Source of the DNA: Paraburkholderia silvatlantica
GTDB lineage: Bacteria > Pseudomonadota > Gammaproteobacteria > Burkholderiales > Burkholderiaceae
NCBI RefSeq assembly: GCF_003096715.1
Contig: NZ_QEOL01000027.1
Location: 1 to 64,000, forward strand
Reading direction: 5' to 3'
Length of the DNA: 64,000 nt
Shown one piece after another: positions 17,947-25,915 of the stretch; positions within the stretch are counted from its first letter, which is position 1; the number at the start of each line of letters is the position of its first letter. Under the pieces are notes generated by a model, which worked only from the letters and a program-made list of their open reading frames with translations, had not been told where the DNA came from and made no database searches. A program made the translations under genes and the position numbers.

Positions 17947-19406
17947 TGACGCGCGCATATCGACGCACCGGCATGACTATGACAAGCATTGAACTCAAAG
18001 ACGTCGAGACTCATTGGGAGGCGATCCGTCCCCGCATCGACGCAGGATTTGCGCAACTCTGGAGCAATCCCGAACTGCCATGCATGGAATTCGGCGCGTC
18101 CGCGGCACTTGCGGACTGGCTCGAAAGTGAAGGCTTCGAAGTCGAGCGCGCCGTGTTTGGCATACTCACCGCGTTCGTCGCAAGGAAGAGGACTGGCGAG
18201 GGACCGTGCATCGGCATTCTCGCGGAATACGACGCGCTGCCCGGCCTCGGCAATTGCGCATGCCATACGCGCAGCGAGCCTCCATCGGAAGCGGGGCACG
18301 CGTGCGGTCACAATCACATCGGACCCGCGAATACGGGCGCGGCGATCGCGGCGGCGCGAAGCGCGCAGGCGCTCGGGCTCGGCGGTGAGATCAAGGTGGT
18401 CGGATGCCCCGCGGAGGAGTTGCTATGGGGCAAGGTTGCGTTGTTCGTGAAGGGCGCCTTCGACAACTGCGACGTCTTGCTCACCTCACACGGTGACTAT
18501 CAGAACGGCGCGATATCGCGGCCTTGTCAGGCCATGGCCACGGGCGAATTCGTGTTCGCCGGTCAAAGCAGTCATGGCGGCTACACGGGCAAGGTGAACG
18601 CGCTCGCCGGAGCGGAAGAAGCCTTGTTCGCGCTGCGCGACTTAGCCAAGCGCTTCGCCGATACGCCGATCAAGCACATCATTCGCGGCGACATGAAGAT
18701 TGCTGGCGTCGTGCCGGATGACGTTAGGCTTTACTTTTCGATTCGTCATCTGGATATGGCGCGCGCGCTCGAAGTGTACGACGTAGTCATCGAAACATGC
18801 CGGACGATCGCCGAGCAGTCGGGACTCGAATGGCGCCATCTCCCAATCTCGACATGTCGCGGCTATCTCGCGAACGACGCGCTCGCGGCCGTGCTTTATG
18901 AATGCCTGAACGATGTCGGACCGCCCGCGTGGTCGCAAGACGATCAGGCGTGGATGGAGCAACTCGCGCAGCAAAGCGCGCCGGGGCAGGCCTTCGAACT
19001 CGATGAAGAGATCCGGCTCTACGATGATGGTCAGGATTACTACAGCCAGGACGATGGCGAAGCAAGCTGGCACATACCGCTTGGCCGTGTGAACTGGGCG
19101 TACCCGAAGCAGGTCCCGATTCATCACTGGGCGTGGACGGCGTTGTCAGGTCACTCGGCGGGCCGCGCGGGACCCCACATGGCATCGAAGGCGATTGCAC
19201 TGGCGGCAATTAGGCTGCTCGACGATCCGCGACTGGTCGATGCAGCAAAAGCCGAACTCAAAACGAGGGTCGCAGGCGAGACAATTGGCGCGCCGCGACT
19301 AGGCGCATGGAACACGCTGACGCAGAATCCGCAGTCCTTCTGGAAAGGCACCTGGATCGAGGGCGAATGCTCGGAGGGCCTGAAGGTGCAGGGCGCGTCG
19401 GACTAG
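17946..19406 (+). CDS. M20-family amidohydrolase, AbgB-like
   Basis: About 486 residues; MTMTS at 17973-17979 are alternative starts, but the ATG at 17946 overlaps the preceding stop (TAATG), as coupled genes do. The metal site GHACGHNHIGPANTGAA and the catalytic and ligand glutamates in CPAEELLWGKV are present. A dimerisation domain (FVFAGQSSHGGYTGKVNALAGAEEAL) follows. The length and the insert resemble subunit B of p-aminobenzoyl-glutamate hydrolase (AbgB) and related aminoacylase-like enzymes. Acts in the cytoplasm on an imported amide or N-acyl amino acid. Encoded in one operon with the ABC transporter. Confidence 0.85.
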   Translation: MTRAYRRTGMTMTSIELKDVETHWEAIRPRIDAGFAQLWSNPELPCMEFGASAALADWLESEGFEVERAVFGILTAFVARKRTGEGPCIGILAEYDALPGLGNCACHTRSEPPSEAGHACGHNHIGPANTGAAIAAARSAQALGLGGEIKVVGCPAEELLWGKVALFVKGAFDNCDVLLTSHGDYQNGAISRPCQAMATGEFVFAGQSSHGGYTGKVNALAGAEEALFALRDLAKRFADTPIKHIIRGDMKIAGVVPDDVRLYFSIRHLDMARALEVYDVVIETCRTIAEQSGLEWRHLPISTCRGYLANDALAAVLYECLNDVGPPAWSQDDQAWMEQLAQQSAPGQAFELDEEIRLYDDGQDYYSQDDGEASWHIPLGRVNWAYPKQVPIHHWAWTALSGHSAGRAGPHMASKAIALAAIRLLDDPRLVDAAKAELKTRVAGETIGAPRLGAWNTLTQNPQSFWKGTWIEGECSEGLKVQGASD

Positions 19407-19407
19407 A

Positions 19408-20304
19408 TCAGCTTCGCGCGCCGATGCGCGCGCGAAGCAGGTCGTGGAATTCCTTCGTGAGCGGTTCGTCGGCCCGGCCCTGACGTTCGATGAACGCAAA
19501 CGACAGATCGAAGCGCATTGTCCCGGGCGCGATGGCGCGCAATCGTCCTTCGTCGACCCAACGTTCTACGAAATGCACCGGCAAAAAGCCGATATAGGCG
19601 CCGGACAAAATAAAAATCAACTGTCCTTCGACGCTGTTCGCCGTCGCCTGCGTTTCGCGCATGCCGTGCCGTGAGTGAATCGCCTGATTCCAGGATGCAC
19701 GGCCGACGAAGCGATGATTCTCCAGATCACGTTCGCTCACGCGCCGGACAGCGAACAGCGGATGCACGTCCGCGCAATAGAGATTGTGCCTCTCGCGATA
19801 GAGTGGGTGGTACTTGAGCCCGGGCATCTTGGGCTGCACGGTGCTGATCGCCGCATCAAGGCGGTTGTTCAGCACGTGCACTTGCAACTCGTTCGATCCG
19901 CCGAGCAGCAGATGCAGATGCACCGCCGGTCGCGTCGTCGCGAACGCGGCGATGGCGGCATCTAGGGGAAGATTCGTATCGGTCACGATACCGTCGAGCA
20001 TGCCGATTTTCACGCTGCCGCGCAGTTCCCCCTTCAGGTCGGCGGCGAAACGTTCGAAGCCGTCCACTTCGCCCAACAGCCTTTGGGCCTCGACGTGAAA
20101 CTCCGCGCCTTTGGGCGTGAGACTGAAGCCGCCCCGTCCGCGATGACAGAGTACGACGCCGAGTTGCGTCTCCAATTGACTCATGTAAGTGCTGATTGCC
20201 GACGTCGACATATTCAGCTCGTATTGGGCTTTGGCGAAGCCCTGATGCTGGACGACGCTCATGAATACGCGCAACAGGCGTAAGTCAGGTAGTACGGTTT
20301 TCAT
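19408..20304 (-). CDS. LysR-family transcriptional regulator
   Basis: 298 residues. The N-terminal winged helix-turn-helix (LLRVFMSVVQHQGFAKAQYELNMSTSAISTYMSQLETQLG, about residues 8-47) is followed by a periplasmic-binding-type ligand domain. It is convergent with the amidohydrolase, not divergent: the stop codons are only 1-2 bp apart. It is the only regulator near the ABC operon, so control of that operon is possible but not shown by the layout. A perfect hairpin lies across its last codons. Confidence 0.9.
   Translation of the reverse strand: MKTVLPDLRLLRVFMSVVQHQGFAKAQYELNMSTSAISTYMSQLETQLGVVLCHRGRGGFSLTPKGAEFHVEAQRLLGEVDGFERFAADLKGELRGSVKIGMLDGIVTDTNLPLDAAIAAFATTRPAVHLHLLLGGSNELQVHVLNNRLDAAISTVQPKMPGLKYHPLYRERHNLYCADVHPLFAVRRVSERDLENHRFVGRASWNQAIHSRHGMRETQATANSVEGQLIFILSGAYIGFLPVHFVERWVDEGRLRAIAPGTMRFDLSFAFIERQGRADEPLTKEFHDLLRARIGARS
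19411..19438. terminator. Hairpin between convergent genes (likely bidirectional terminator)
   Basis: GCTTCGCGCGC (19411-19421) pairs perfectly with GCGCGCGAAGC (19428-19438) around a 6-base loop. It starts 5 bp after the amidohydrolase stop and overlaps the last codons of the LysR gene. No strong T-run follows, so termination efficiency is uncertain. Confidence 0.55.
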
Positions 20305-20785
20305 TGGTCGATCGAACTGAGTGGAAGCGGTAGCCCAGAAAAAAATGATCCTAAGGAAGAGACAAATACCTGCCCATAGTTTATCTCAGTCGTGAAACCA
20401 GCCTTTCATTGAAGTCCCTTGTGCGTGCGAGCCGATTACAACAAATCGGGGCGGTTCTTGGATGCCCATGAAAACGTCGGATCTATGGGGCATCGCCACG
20501 CTTAAAATTCTGCGAGGCCTACAGTTTAAAGGTTCGCTCAGGCCGCGATGACAATCGAATCTCTCTCCCGCCGAAAGTAGTCAATTCGAAATGCAATGAC
20601 CGGGTCAGTCGAAGACATTTGGCTTATTCCTTGACGCGGAAGTCCTAACGCCTGCTCAGCCTTTGAAGAGACATTGAGCGAGCGACGACCATCCGTCCGA
20701 GCAGCCGCCCTTGTGACGCCAGCGTGAATGACCGGATCACTCTGATACCTGCCGTTGAAGCCCAGACGGTGCGAGCGGCAGCTGG
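20305..20785. other. Intergenic stretch before recombinase module A
   Basis: About 480 bp that should include the LysR promoter. No coding frame of any quality was seen on either strand, and nothing here is shared with the sequence upstream of modules B or C, which places the module boundary near 20786. Confidence 0.5.
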
Positions 20786-20820
20786 GGGTCGGGTAGCGCC
20801 CATTGCAAAAGTACAGACTG

Positions 20821-20846
20821 AATCTCCCTTCATCTGAAAGGAGATT
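20821..20846 (+). promoter_or_regulatory. Leader hairpin that covers the ribosome binding site, module A
   Basis: AATCTCC (20821-20827) pairs with GGAGATT (20840-20846). After one mismatch the pairing continues with TTC/GAA. The 3' arm contains the AAAGGAGA ribosome binding site, 3 bases before the ATG at 20850, so the folded leader would hide it. The same structure is in modules B and C, with a compensating base change in B. Confidence 0.65.
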
Positions 20847-20849
20847 GTC

Positions 20850-21476
20850 ATGAACGCATCAATCGGTGCAGGTCCGTCGCGGGTACCGTGGAACAAAGGA
20901 AGATTGACGGGTCAGAAGCCCCCGCTCAAGCTGAAGGAGATCTGGGCGATCCGCGTGCGTTTGCAGCTTTCGTCCCAGGTGCGGGATCTGGCAATGTTCA
21001 ATCTTGCCATCGATAGCAAGCTTCGGGCGTGTGATCTTACGAAGCTACGCGTGCGCGATATTTGCCATGGGGAGCACGTAGCCAGTCGCGCGACGATCAT
21101 GCAGCAAAAGACGCAACGCCCGGTGCAGTTCGAGATCACCGAGCAGACGCGAGACAGCGTGGAAGTGTGGATAAGGCATGCCGGGCTGAATGCGACCGAC
21201 TTCCTGTTCAAAAGCAGGATTCACGGCTCTGCGCAACTGTCGACACGACAATATGCCCGGCTGGTTCATCGGTGGGTCGCGTCAATCGGCCTTGACGACA
21301 CTGCCTACGGTACGCACACGATGCGCCGAACCAAGGCGTCTTTGATTTATCGCCGCACGAAGAACCTCAGGGCTGTCCAGTTGCTACTCGGCCACATGAA
21401 GCTCGAAAGCACCGTCCGATACCTCGGCATCGAGGTCGATGACGCGCTTGAAATGGCTGAACAGACCGAGGTGTAG
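20850..21476 (+). CDS. Small tyrosine recombinase (catalytic domain only), copy A, residues intact
   Basis: 208 residues, against about 300 for XerC/D-like enzymes: the N-terminal core-binding domain is missing. A short basic N-terminus (SRVPWNKGRLTGQK) precedes the catalytic domain. The catalytic set is complete: Arg59 in SKLRACDL, Lys87 in QQKTQRPV, His156 and Arg159 in GTHTMRR, His182 in LLGHMK and the nucleophile Tyr191 in VRYLGI. Proteins of this type are widespread and usually annotated just as integrase; no target site or function is established that I can name. It is flanked by conserved hairpins on both sides and followed by two lipoprotein genes. Confidence 0.85.
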   Translation: MNASIGAGPSRVPWNKGRLTGQKPPLKLKEIWAIRVRLQLSSQVRDLAMFNLAIDSKLRACDLTKLRVRDICHGEHVASRATIMQQKTQRPVQFEITEQTRDSVEVWIRHAGLNATDFLFKSRIHGSAQLSTRQYARLVHRWVASIGLDDTAYGTHTMRRTKASLIYRRTKNLRAVQLLLGHMKLESTVRYLGIEVDDALEMAEQTEV

Positions 21477-21484
21477 CGCTTCAC

Positions 21485-21512
21485 GCCGGTCAGCAAGTGG
21501 TCGCTGACCGGC
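21485..21512 (+). terminator. Trailing hairpin of module A
   Basis: GCCGGTCAGC (21485-21494) and GCTGACCGGC (21503-21512) are a perfect 10-bp inverted repeat with an 8-base loop, 8 bp after the recombinase stop. No T-run follows. The same hairpin follows modules B and C. It could be a terminator or a recombination site. Confidence 0.55.
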
Positions 21513-21788
21513 CATCATGAGCCATCCGCCGCGAGGTCCATCGCGACATTCGAGTGTCGGTAGCGCAACTGATAGCGGCCGCCCAGTCGGACTCTCAAGT
21601 TTCAAATTCAGTTGCCGTAGTAACGATGGGATCGCCCCGTGTTCGGGTAACCGCCCGGCCCGCCGTTTTGGCGGACGGCGAGATCCGCGTATGTGACATC
21701 TTGTACAACGGACGCGCGGTTCCAGTGGAAGCGTGGCTCCCCCAGCGGCAGGCGATCTAATTTCAAATCGGAATCTTCGAGAACACTT

Positions 21789-22142
21789 ATGAAGAAGTTT
21801 TTCCTTGTGCTGTTGTTTGCCTCGTTTCTTACCGGATGTGCGGTGTCATTTGGACCGGGCGAGGGTACCGATAAGCTTGCAGACGCTTCCCAACAATCGC
21901 TTCAGAGCGAGTTTGCAGTGGGAGTTGCGTCAAGAGATGATGTGGCGTCGAAACTCGGTGCGCCGGATTCGAAGACGACTGCCGGGAGTTTCGAAATCTG
22001 GACCTATCGTTACGTCAGGCGCGCAGCGGTTGCCCTTGTTGTGGTTGCCACGCCCGTAGGGACGACAAAGACGGCAACGTTCTATTTTGATGACAAGACA
22101 GGGCTTCTCAAGCGGGTCGATTTTGAATCGCATCACGGTTGA
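21789..22142 (+). CDS. Small outer-membrane-type lipoprotein, SmpA/OmlA (BamE)-like
   Basis: 117 residues from the ATG at 21789. An N-terminal lipoprotein signal (MKKFFLVLLFASFLTGC) places the lipidated cysteine at residue 17. The mature part contains VGVASRDDVASKLGAPDSKTTAGSFEIWTYRY, the repeat-like motif of SmpA/OmlA/BamE domains, then TATFYFDDKTGLLKRVDF. It is not BamE itself, which is found once per genome in a conserved place; this looks like an accessory paralogue. It lies between recombinase modules A and B, so it may be cargo. Confidence 0.8.
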   Translation: MKKFFLVLLFASFLTGCAVSFGPGEGTDKLADASQQSLQSEFAVGVASRDDVASKLGAPDSKTTAGSFEIWTYRYVRRAAVALVVVATPVGTTKTATFYFDDKTGLLKRVDFESHHG

Positions 22143-22236
22143 TCGTGAACTCGTGGCAACGAATGGCAAGAATTCGCAGCCACCTGCCGGATTTCTATGA
22201 GAGCAGACCGAGAACTTGAGTACAGGAGAAAAGCGT

Positions 22237-22812
22237 ATGTCAATGCAGTGTGTCGCGACAGTGGCCAGCACCGCAGCAGTGCTGTCCGCATGCACGTTCC
22301 TGCAACCAGCCCATAATGTGACGCAGGCTAACCCGCCCTATGATCCGGCCAGCCAGGCACGTGTCCGTATCCTCGCAGGGAATGGCGTTGGCGTGGCTGC
22401 TAACTTTTGGACGAACAGTTCGTGCTACACATATTCCCTTCCCGATCCGGGCAATCGGGTGCGGGTGAATGACGGCTTTTGGGCCGCCGCGAAATATTCA
22501 TCCACTAGCGTCACGATTGGAATGCCGCCCAGTCCACGCGAGGGAATGCGCCCAGGTGGGCTCTATTTCAAGGACTTCATCAAGGAGTATGTTGTTGATG
22601 CTAACGAGCCACTCACGTTGGCGCTGGCATACGGAAGCGAATACGTCTCATGCAGCCCACCCGCAGCGACGTTCACTCCGCAGGCAGGACAGGATTACGA
22701 CGCATTTTTGGACTGGAAGGGCCGATCCTGCTGGGTTGCGGTTCATCGCATTGATGGTCGCGACGCAGACGATAAGGTACCTGTTGAGCGGGCAACGAAA
22801 TGCGTCGACTAG
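22237..22812 (+). CDS. Hypothetical lipoprotein
   Basis: 191 residues from the ATG at 22237, chosen because AGGAGAAAAGCGT provides a good ribosome binding site. The short signal MSMQCVATVASTAAVLSAC ends in a lipobox (VLSAC). The mature protein is rich in aromatic residues with paired cysteines (SSCYTYSL, YVSCSPP, RSCWVAV) and ends in a cysteine-containing tail. I recognise no family. It follows the BamE-like lipoprotein gene in the same direction with a 94-bp gap and precedes module B, so both may be cell-envelope cargo of the recombinase array. Confidence 0.7.
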   Translation: MSMQCVATVASTAAVLSACTFLQPAHNVTQANPPYDPASQARVRILAGNGVGVAANFWTNSSCYTYSLPDPGNRVRVNDGFWAAAKYSSTSVTIGMPPSPREGMRPGGLYFKDFIKEYVVDANEPLTLALAYGSEYVSCSPPAATFTPQAGQDYDAFLDWKGRSCWVAVHRIDGRDADDKVPVERATKCVD

Positions 22813-23045
22813 ATCGCGCGTAGAGTGGGCCTGTTAGTTAGAGATCCGCCAGCCCAAGTCAAAGCGGTGTGAGACGCAGTAAGGCCATGCAGGGACCTTC
22901 GCCGGATGCGTCGCCCGGACGTTCACGTGCGGCTTCACGCGGTCACTCGGCTAGTCGAGCGGCCGTTGCGCTCCAGAAGCCGCCGTTGGCTTTGTGCGTG
23001 CTTCAAGGGCGGTTTAGGGTCGGGTAGCGCCCACCGGTCAGACTA

Positions 23046-23071
23046 GATCTCCCTTCAATCGAAAGGAGATC
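23046..23071 (+). promoter_or_regulatory. Leader hairpin that covers the ribosome binding site, module B
   Basis: GATCTCC (23046-23052) pairs with GGAGATC (23065-23071). Relative to modules A and C, the outermost A-T pair has become G-C: both bases changed together, so pairing is kept. The start codon is at 23075. Confidence 0.65.
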
Positions 23072-23074
23072 GTC

Positions 23075-23701
23075 ATGAGCACACTAACCAACACCAGTCG
23101 GTCGCGGGTGCCGTGGAACAAAGGAAGATTGACTGGCCAGAAGCCACCGCTGAAGCTCAAGGAGATTTGGGCAATCCGCGTGCGCCTGCAGCTTTCGTCC
23201 CGCGTGCGGGATCTGGCCATGTTTAATCTCGCCATCGACAGCAAGCTTCGCGCATGCGATCTGACGAAGCTGCGGGTGCGGGACGTATGTCACGGGGAAC
23301 GCGTCGCCAACCGGGCAACAATCATGCAGCAGAAGACGCAACGGCCGGTACAGTTCGAAATCACCGAACAGACCCGCGATAGCGTGGCGGCATGGATAGG
23401 GCATGCGAGGCTGCACGCAACTGACTTCCTGTTCCCAAGCAGAATTCACGACTCCCCGCACCTGTCGACGCGCCAATATGCCCGACTGGTCCATCGGTGG
23501 ATTGCGTCAATCGGCCTGGACGACTCCGCTTACGGTACCCACACGATGGGCCGGACCAAGGCGTCGTTGATCTACCGTCGCACGAAAAACCTCCGGGCTG
23601 TCCAACTGCTGCGCGGCCACACGAAGCTTGAAAGTACGGTCCGCTACCTCGGTATCGAGGTAGATGACGCACTTGAAATGGCGGAACAGACTGAGGTCTA
23701 G
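23075..23701 (+). CDS. Small tyrosine recombinase, copy B, second catalytic Arg lost
   Basis: 208 residues, colinear with copy A and alike over the whole length. Arg59, Lys87, His156, His182 and Tyr191 are kept. However, the His-x-x-Arg motif reads HTMGR instead of HTMRR, so the second catalytic arginine (159) is glycine. In tyrosine recombinases this residue holds the scissile phosphate, and its loss normally abolishes cleavage. The reading frame is otherwise open, which suggests either recent inactivation or a retained DNA-binding role. Confidence 0.8.
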   Translation: MSTLTNTSRSRVPWNKGRLTGQKPPLKLKEIWAIRVRLQLSSRVRDLAMFNLAIDSKLRACDLTKLRVRDVCHGERVANRATIMQQKTQRPVQFEITEQTRDSVAAWIGHARLHATDFLFPSRIHDSPHLSTRQYARLVHRWIASIGLDDSAYGTHTMGRTKASLIYRRTKNLRAVQLLRGHTKLESTVRYLGIEVDDALEMAEQTEV

Positions 23702-23708
23702 CGTGGAA

Positions 23709-23738
23709 GGCCGGTTAGCAATGGGACGCTGACCGGCC
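23709..23738 (+). terminator. Trailing hairpin of module B
   Basis: GGCCGGTTAGC (23709-23719) pairs with GCTGACCGGCC (23728-23738). One pair is a G-T wobble and the loop is 8 bases, equivalent to the hairpins after modules A and C. Confidence 0.55.
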
Positions 23739-23849
23739 ACCAAGGGGCAGTCGACTAGTTTCATCGAATGACCGAAGTTTGGCGTATATTCGACGCCGAA
23801 TGGATACGTCACGCGCGAGAGGGGGAACGCAACGCCGAACATACCCGCA

Positions 23850-24563
23850 ATGCTTGTGGCCGCGCACGATATAAAGGCACAGATCGACGGACTGCTGTTA
23901 CGTGGGCGCGTGCAGGATAGTGGCGAACATCGCGTCGCTGCAACGCTGTGTCTGACGATTGCCGAGCAGTTTGCGGCGACGCTGCACTTGATAGAGGGCG
24001 GCTTCTCGTCCCACGCACCAGTCATGGTGCGCTCAATGCTAGAGGTACATGCGAATCTGCTGAACCTGGTAAGCGACCCTGCATTCGTCGACCAGATCAG
24101 GTACGACAACGCGCGTGCCGATGTCGTGTTGTTCACTGAATATGCCGCGGACCCCGAGATGCAGGGCAACGCGGGCGCGCAGGAAACATTGGCCAGATGG
24201 AAAGCCGTTGCGGAACCGGTGCGCGATGAATTGGGAGCGAAGGGCTATGGCAAGCTCGACGTGTACCAGCGATTCAAGATAGCAAACATCTTGTCTACAT
24301 ACGTGGCCTACCGCGTCTTTTGCTCGTTCACACATAACCAACTCACAACACTGTTGGCGCGTCATGCGGACCGTTTCGAGCTTCGCTACCATGTCGAAGC
24401 GCCGAAAGCGCTAACTGCCAGCCTGCTGAATGTATCCGTCAGCATTTTGTGCCAGGCGGCTGTAACGGCATCGCACTACACCGACCTGACCGACGCCGAG
24501 CTGCGGCAAGCAATCGACGCTGCCGACGCAACGTGGAGCGCAGCGCAGGCACTCGTCGAGTAG
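23850..24563 (+). CDS. DUF5677-like protein of unknown function
   Basis: 237 residues, predicted all-helical and soluble. The pattern TLCLTIAEQFAATLHLIEGGFSSHAPVMVRSMLEVHANLLNLVSDPAF resembles DUF5677, whose members occur sporadically in mobile regions; function is unknown. A conserved Arg-Ser-x-x-Glu (RSMLE) and later CSFTHNQ are the most likely functional residues. No good ribosome binding site is visible directly before this ATG, so the true start is uncertain. It follows recombinase module B and may be its cargo. Confidence 0.7.
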   Translation: MLVAAHDIKAQIDGLLLRGRVQDSGEHRVAATLCLTIAEQFAATLHLIEGGFSSHAPVMVRSMLEVHANLLNLVSDPAFVDQIRYDNARADVVLFTEYAADPEMQGNAGAQETLARWKAVAEPVRDELGAKGYGKLDVYQRFKIANILSTYVAYRVFCSFTHNQLTTLLARHADRFELRYHVEAPKALTASLLNVSVSILCQAAVTASHYTDLTDAELRQAIDAADATWSAAQALVE

Positions 24564-24627
24564 GTGCTGGTGAGTCGGGCGACCCGGACCTGCAGGGCGC
24601 CGCATGGAGACCGTTCCAGGTTCAGCA

Positions 24628-25578
24628 TCAGTCATTCGCTGACGATGAGTGCCGTGAGATCTTTCGCTTGATCACTTCCACCTCAGACGCACGCGATATC
24701 TTGACGACATCGACGAATGCGCGGAGCGCCGAGGGAACGTTGCGGTTACCTGGGTAGTAGAGGAATGCGCCCGGGAAGCTGGGGCACCAATCATCGAGCA
24801 CGCTGACGAGCCGTCGCGCCTTCAGTGCGTCACGCACCGAACTCTCGAACACGTAGGCGACGCCAAGCCCCGCGAGCGCAGCGTCTATTACGAGAGCTTC
24901 CTGATTCAAGATCAGCGTTCCGGGCACCTCCATCGCAAGCGTTCGCCCGCGCTTTTCAAATTCCCATGCAAAGAGCTTCCCGTTCGGAAGCCGGATTCGG
25001 ATGCATTCGTGAAACTTGAGGTCTTCCGGGGTCTGAGGTCTCTTATGCCGCGCTAGGTATCTCGGGGAAGCCACCACGATACAACGTGCTTCGCCGCCGA
25101 GCTGTACCGCGATCATGTCTCGGGGGATGGTGCCGCCAAGCCGTACGCCGGCATCGAAGCCTTCCTTGACGATGTCGACGAGTCGCCCCTCGGTCACGAG
25201 ATCGAGTTCGATGTCCGGGAACTTTTTCCGAAACGCAGGTACGACGTCGTGGAGCAAAAGCCGGACTCCTTGCTCGGGCGCATTGACGCGGACGCGGCCC
25301 GTTGGCTGATCCCGAAAGCGATCGATTTCGCCAAGCGCGCTGCGGAGTTCCGCAAGCACGGGATGCAGACGGGCGAGAAGGCGTTCCCCTGCCTGTGTAG
25401 GTGCCACGCTGCGGGTGGTGCGATGAAGCAAACGAACGCCCATACGCTCTTCCAGGCGACGCATCAGGTGACTGACCGTTGATGGCGAGAGCCCGAGAAC
25501 TTCTGCTGCCTTCCGAAAGGAACGCAACGTCGCCACCTCGGCAAAGGCGTCCAGCTCGGTGATGTCGGGTTTTGTCAT
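24628..25578 (-). CDS. LysR-family regulator divergent from an SDR gene
   Basis: 316 residues. The helix-turn-helix (LDAFAEVATLRSFRKAAEVLGLSPSTVSHLMRRLEERMG) is followed by a linker helix and the ligand domain (GRVRVNAPEQGVRLLLHDVVPAF, FDAGVRLGGTIPRDMIAVQLG). This subgroup (GcvA/DsdC-like, often 'D-malate degradation regulator R' in databases) usually controls the divergent oxidoreductase. That gene here is the SDR starting at 25916, across a 337-bp gap. The last 20 residues (VIKRKISRHSSSAND) exceed the usual family length. Confidence 0.9.
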   Translation of the reverse strand: MTKPDITELDAFAEVATLRSFRKAAEVLGLSPSTVSHLMRRLEERMGVRLLHRTTRSVAPTQAGERLLARLHPVLAELRSALGEIDRFRDQPTGRVRVNAPEQGVRLLLHDVVPAFRKKFPDIELDLVTEGRLVDIVKEGFDAGVRLGGTIPRDMIAVQLGGEARCIVVASPRYLARHKRPQTPEDLKFHECIRIRLPNGKLFAWEFEKRGRTLAMEVPGTLILNQEALVIDAALAGLGVAYVFESSVRDALKARRLVSVLDDWCPSFPGAFLYYPGNRNVPSALRAFVDVVKISRASEVEVIKRKISRHSSSAND

Positions 25579-25915
25579 TCATGGCACTTTACCACTAGTA
25601 CATACAGATTATTGTGATTGTGCAATGAGTAGATTGGTGGCTCAATGATGCTCAACCCCAGTTAAGTGAGCGACGCACGCGACAAGCCATCCCGACCGCT
25701 GACGTTACTAGTCCACTTGCCGCCGTCTCGCGTATTCCTTGCAGGCGCAGGCCGCGGTAACTGTCGCACGGTTGCCGGGCGCGCAAGGCATTGACGTGTG
25801 AGTGAACCACGCGGCGGATGGTGAGATGACCCCTATGCTCAACGCTCGCAAGGCTGACATCCGGACGATGTAAGGGGTAGCCGCGGCACGCTTCTCGTCG
25901 AAAAGGAGAACCCAC
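25579..25915. other. Divergent promoter region between LysR and SDR genes
   Basis: 337 bp with no coding frame of quality. The LysR site should lie here. An AT-rich patch near 25590-25625 next to the LysR start is the likeliest promoter area. AAAAGGAGAACCCAC directly precedes the SDR start at 25916. Confidence 0.5.

Larger units (their letters stand above)
20786..21512 (+). repeat. Recombinase module A (copy 1 of 3)
   Basis: Runs from the leader motif GGGTCGGGTAGCGCCCA (20786-20802) through the recombinase gene to the trailing hairpin ending at 21512. The same order and nearly the same length (722-727 bp) recur at 23017 and 27020. Flanks outside these limits do not resemble each other. Confidence 0.8.
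23017..23738 (+). repeat. Recombinase module B (copy 2 of 3)
   Basis: Starts with GGGTCGGGTAGCGCCCA (23017-23033), identical to modules A and C, and ends with the trailing hairpin at 23738. It is the most divergent of the three copies in both leader and gene. Confidence 0.8.

Noticed and set aside
23800..23850. Upstream ATG at 23800 as the start of the DUF5677-like protein
   Set aside because: It is out of frame with the conserved region by two bases.
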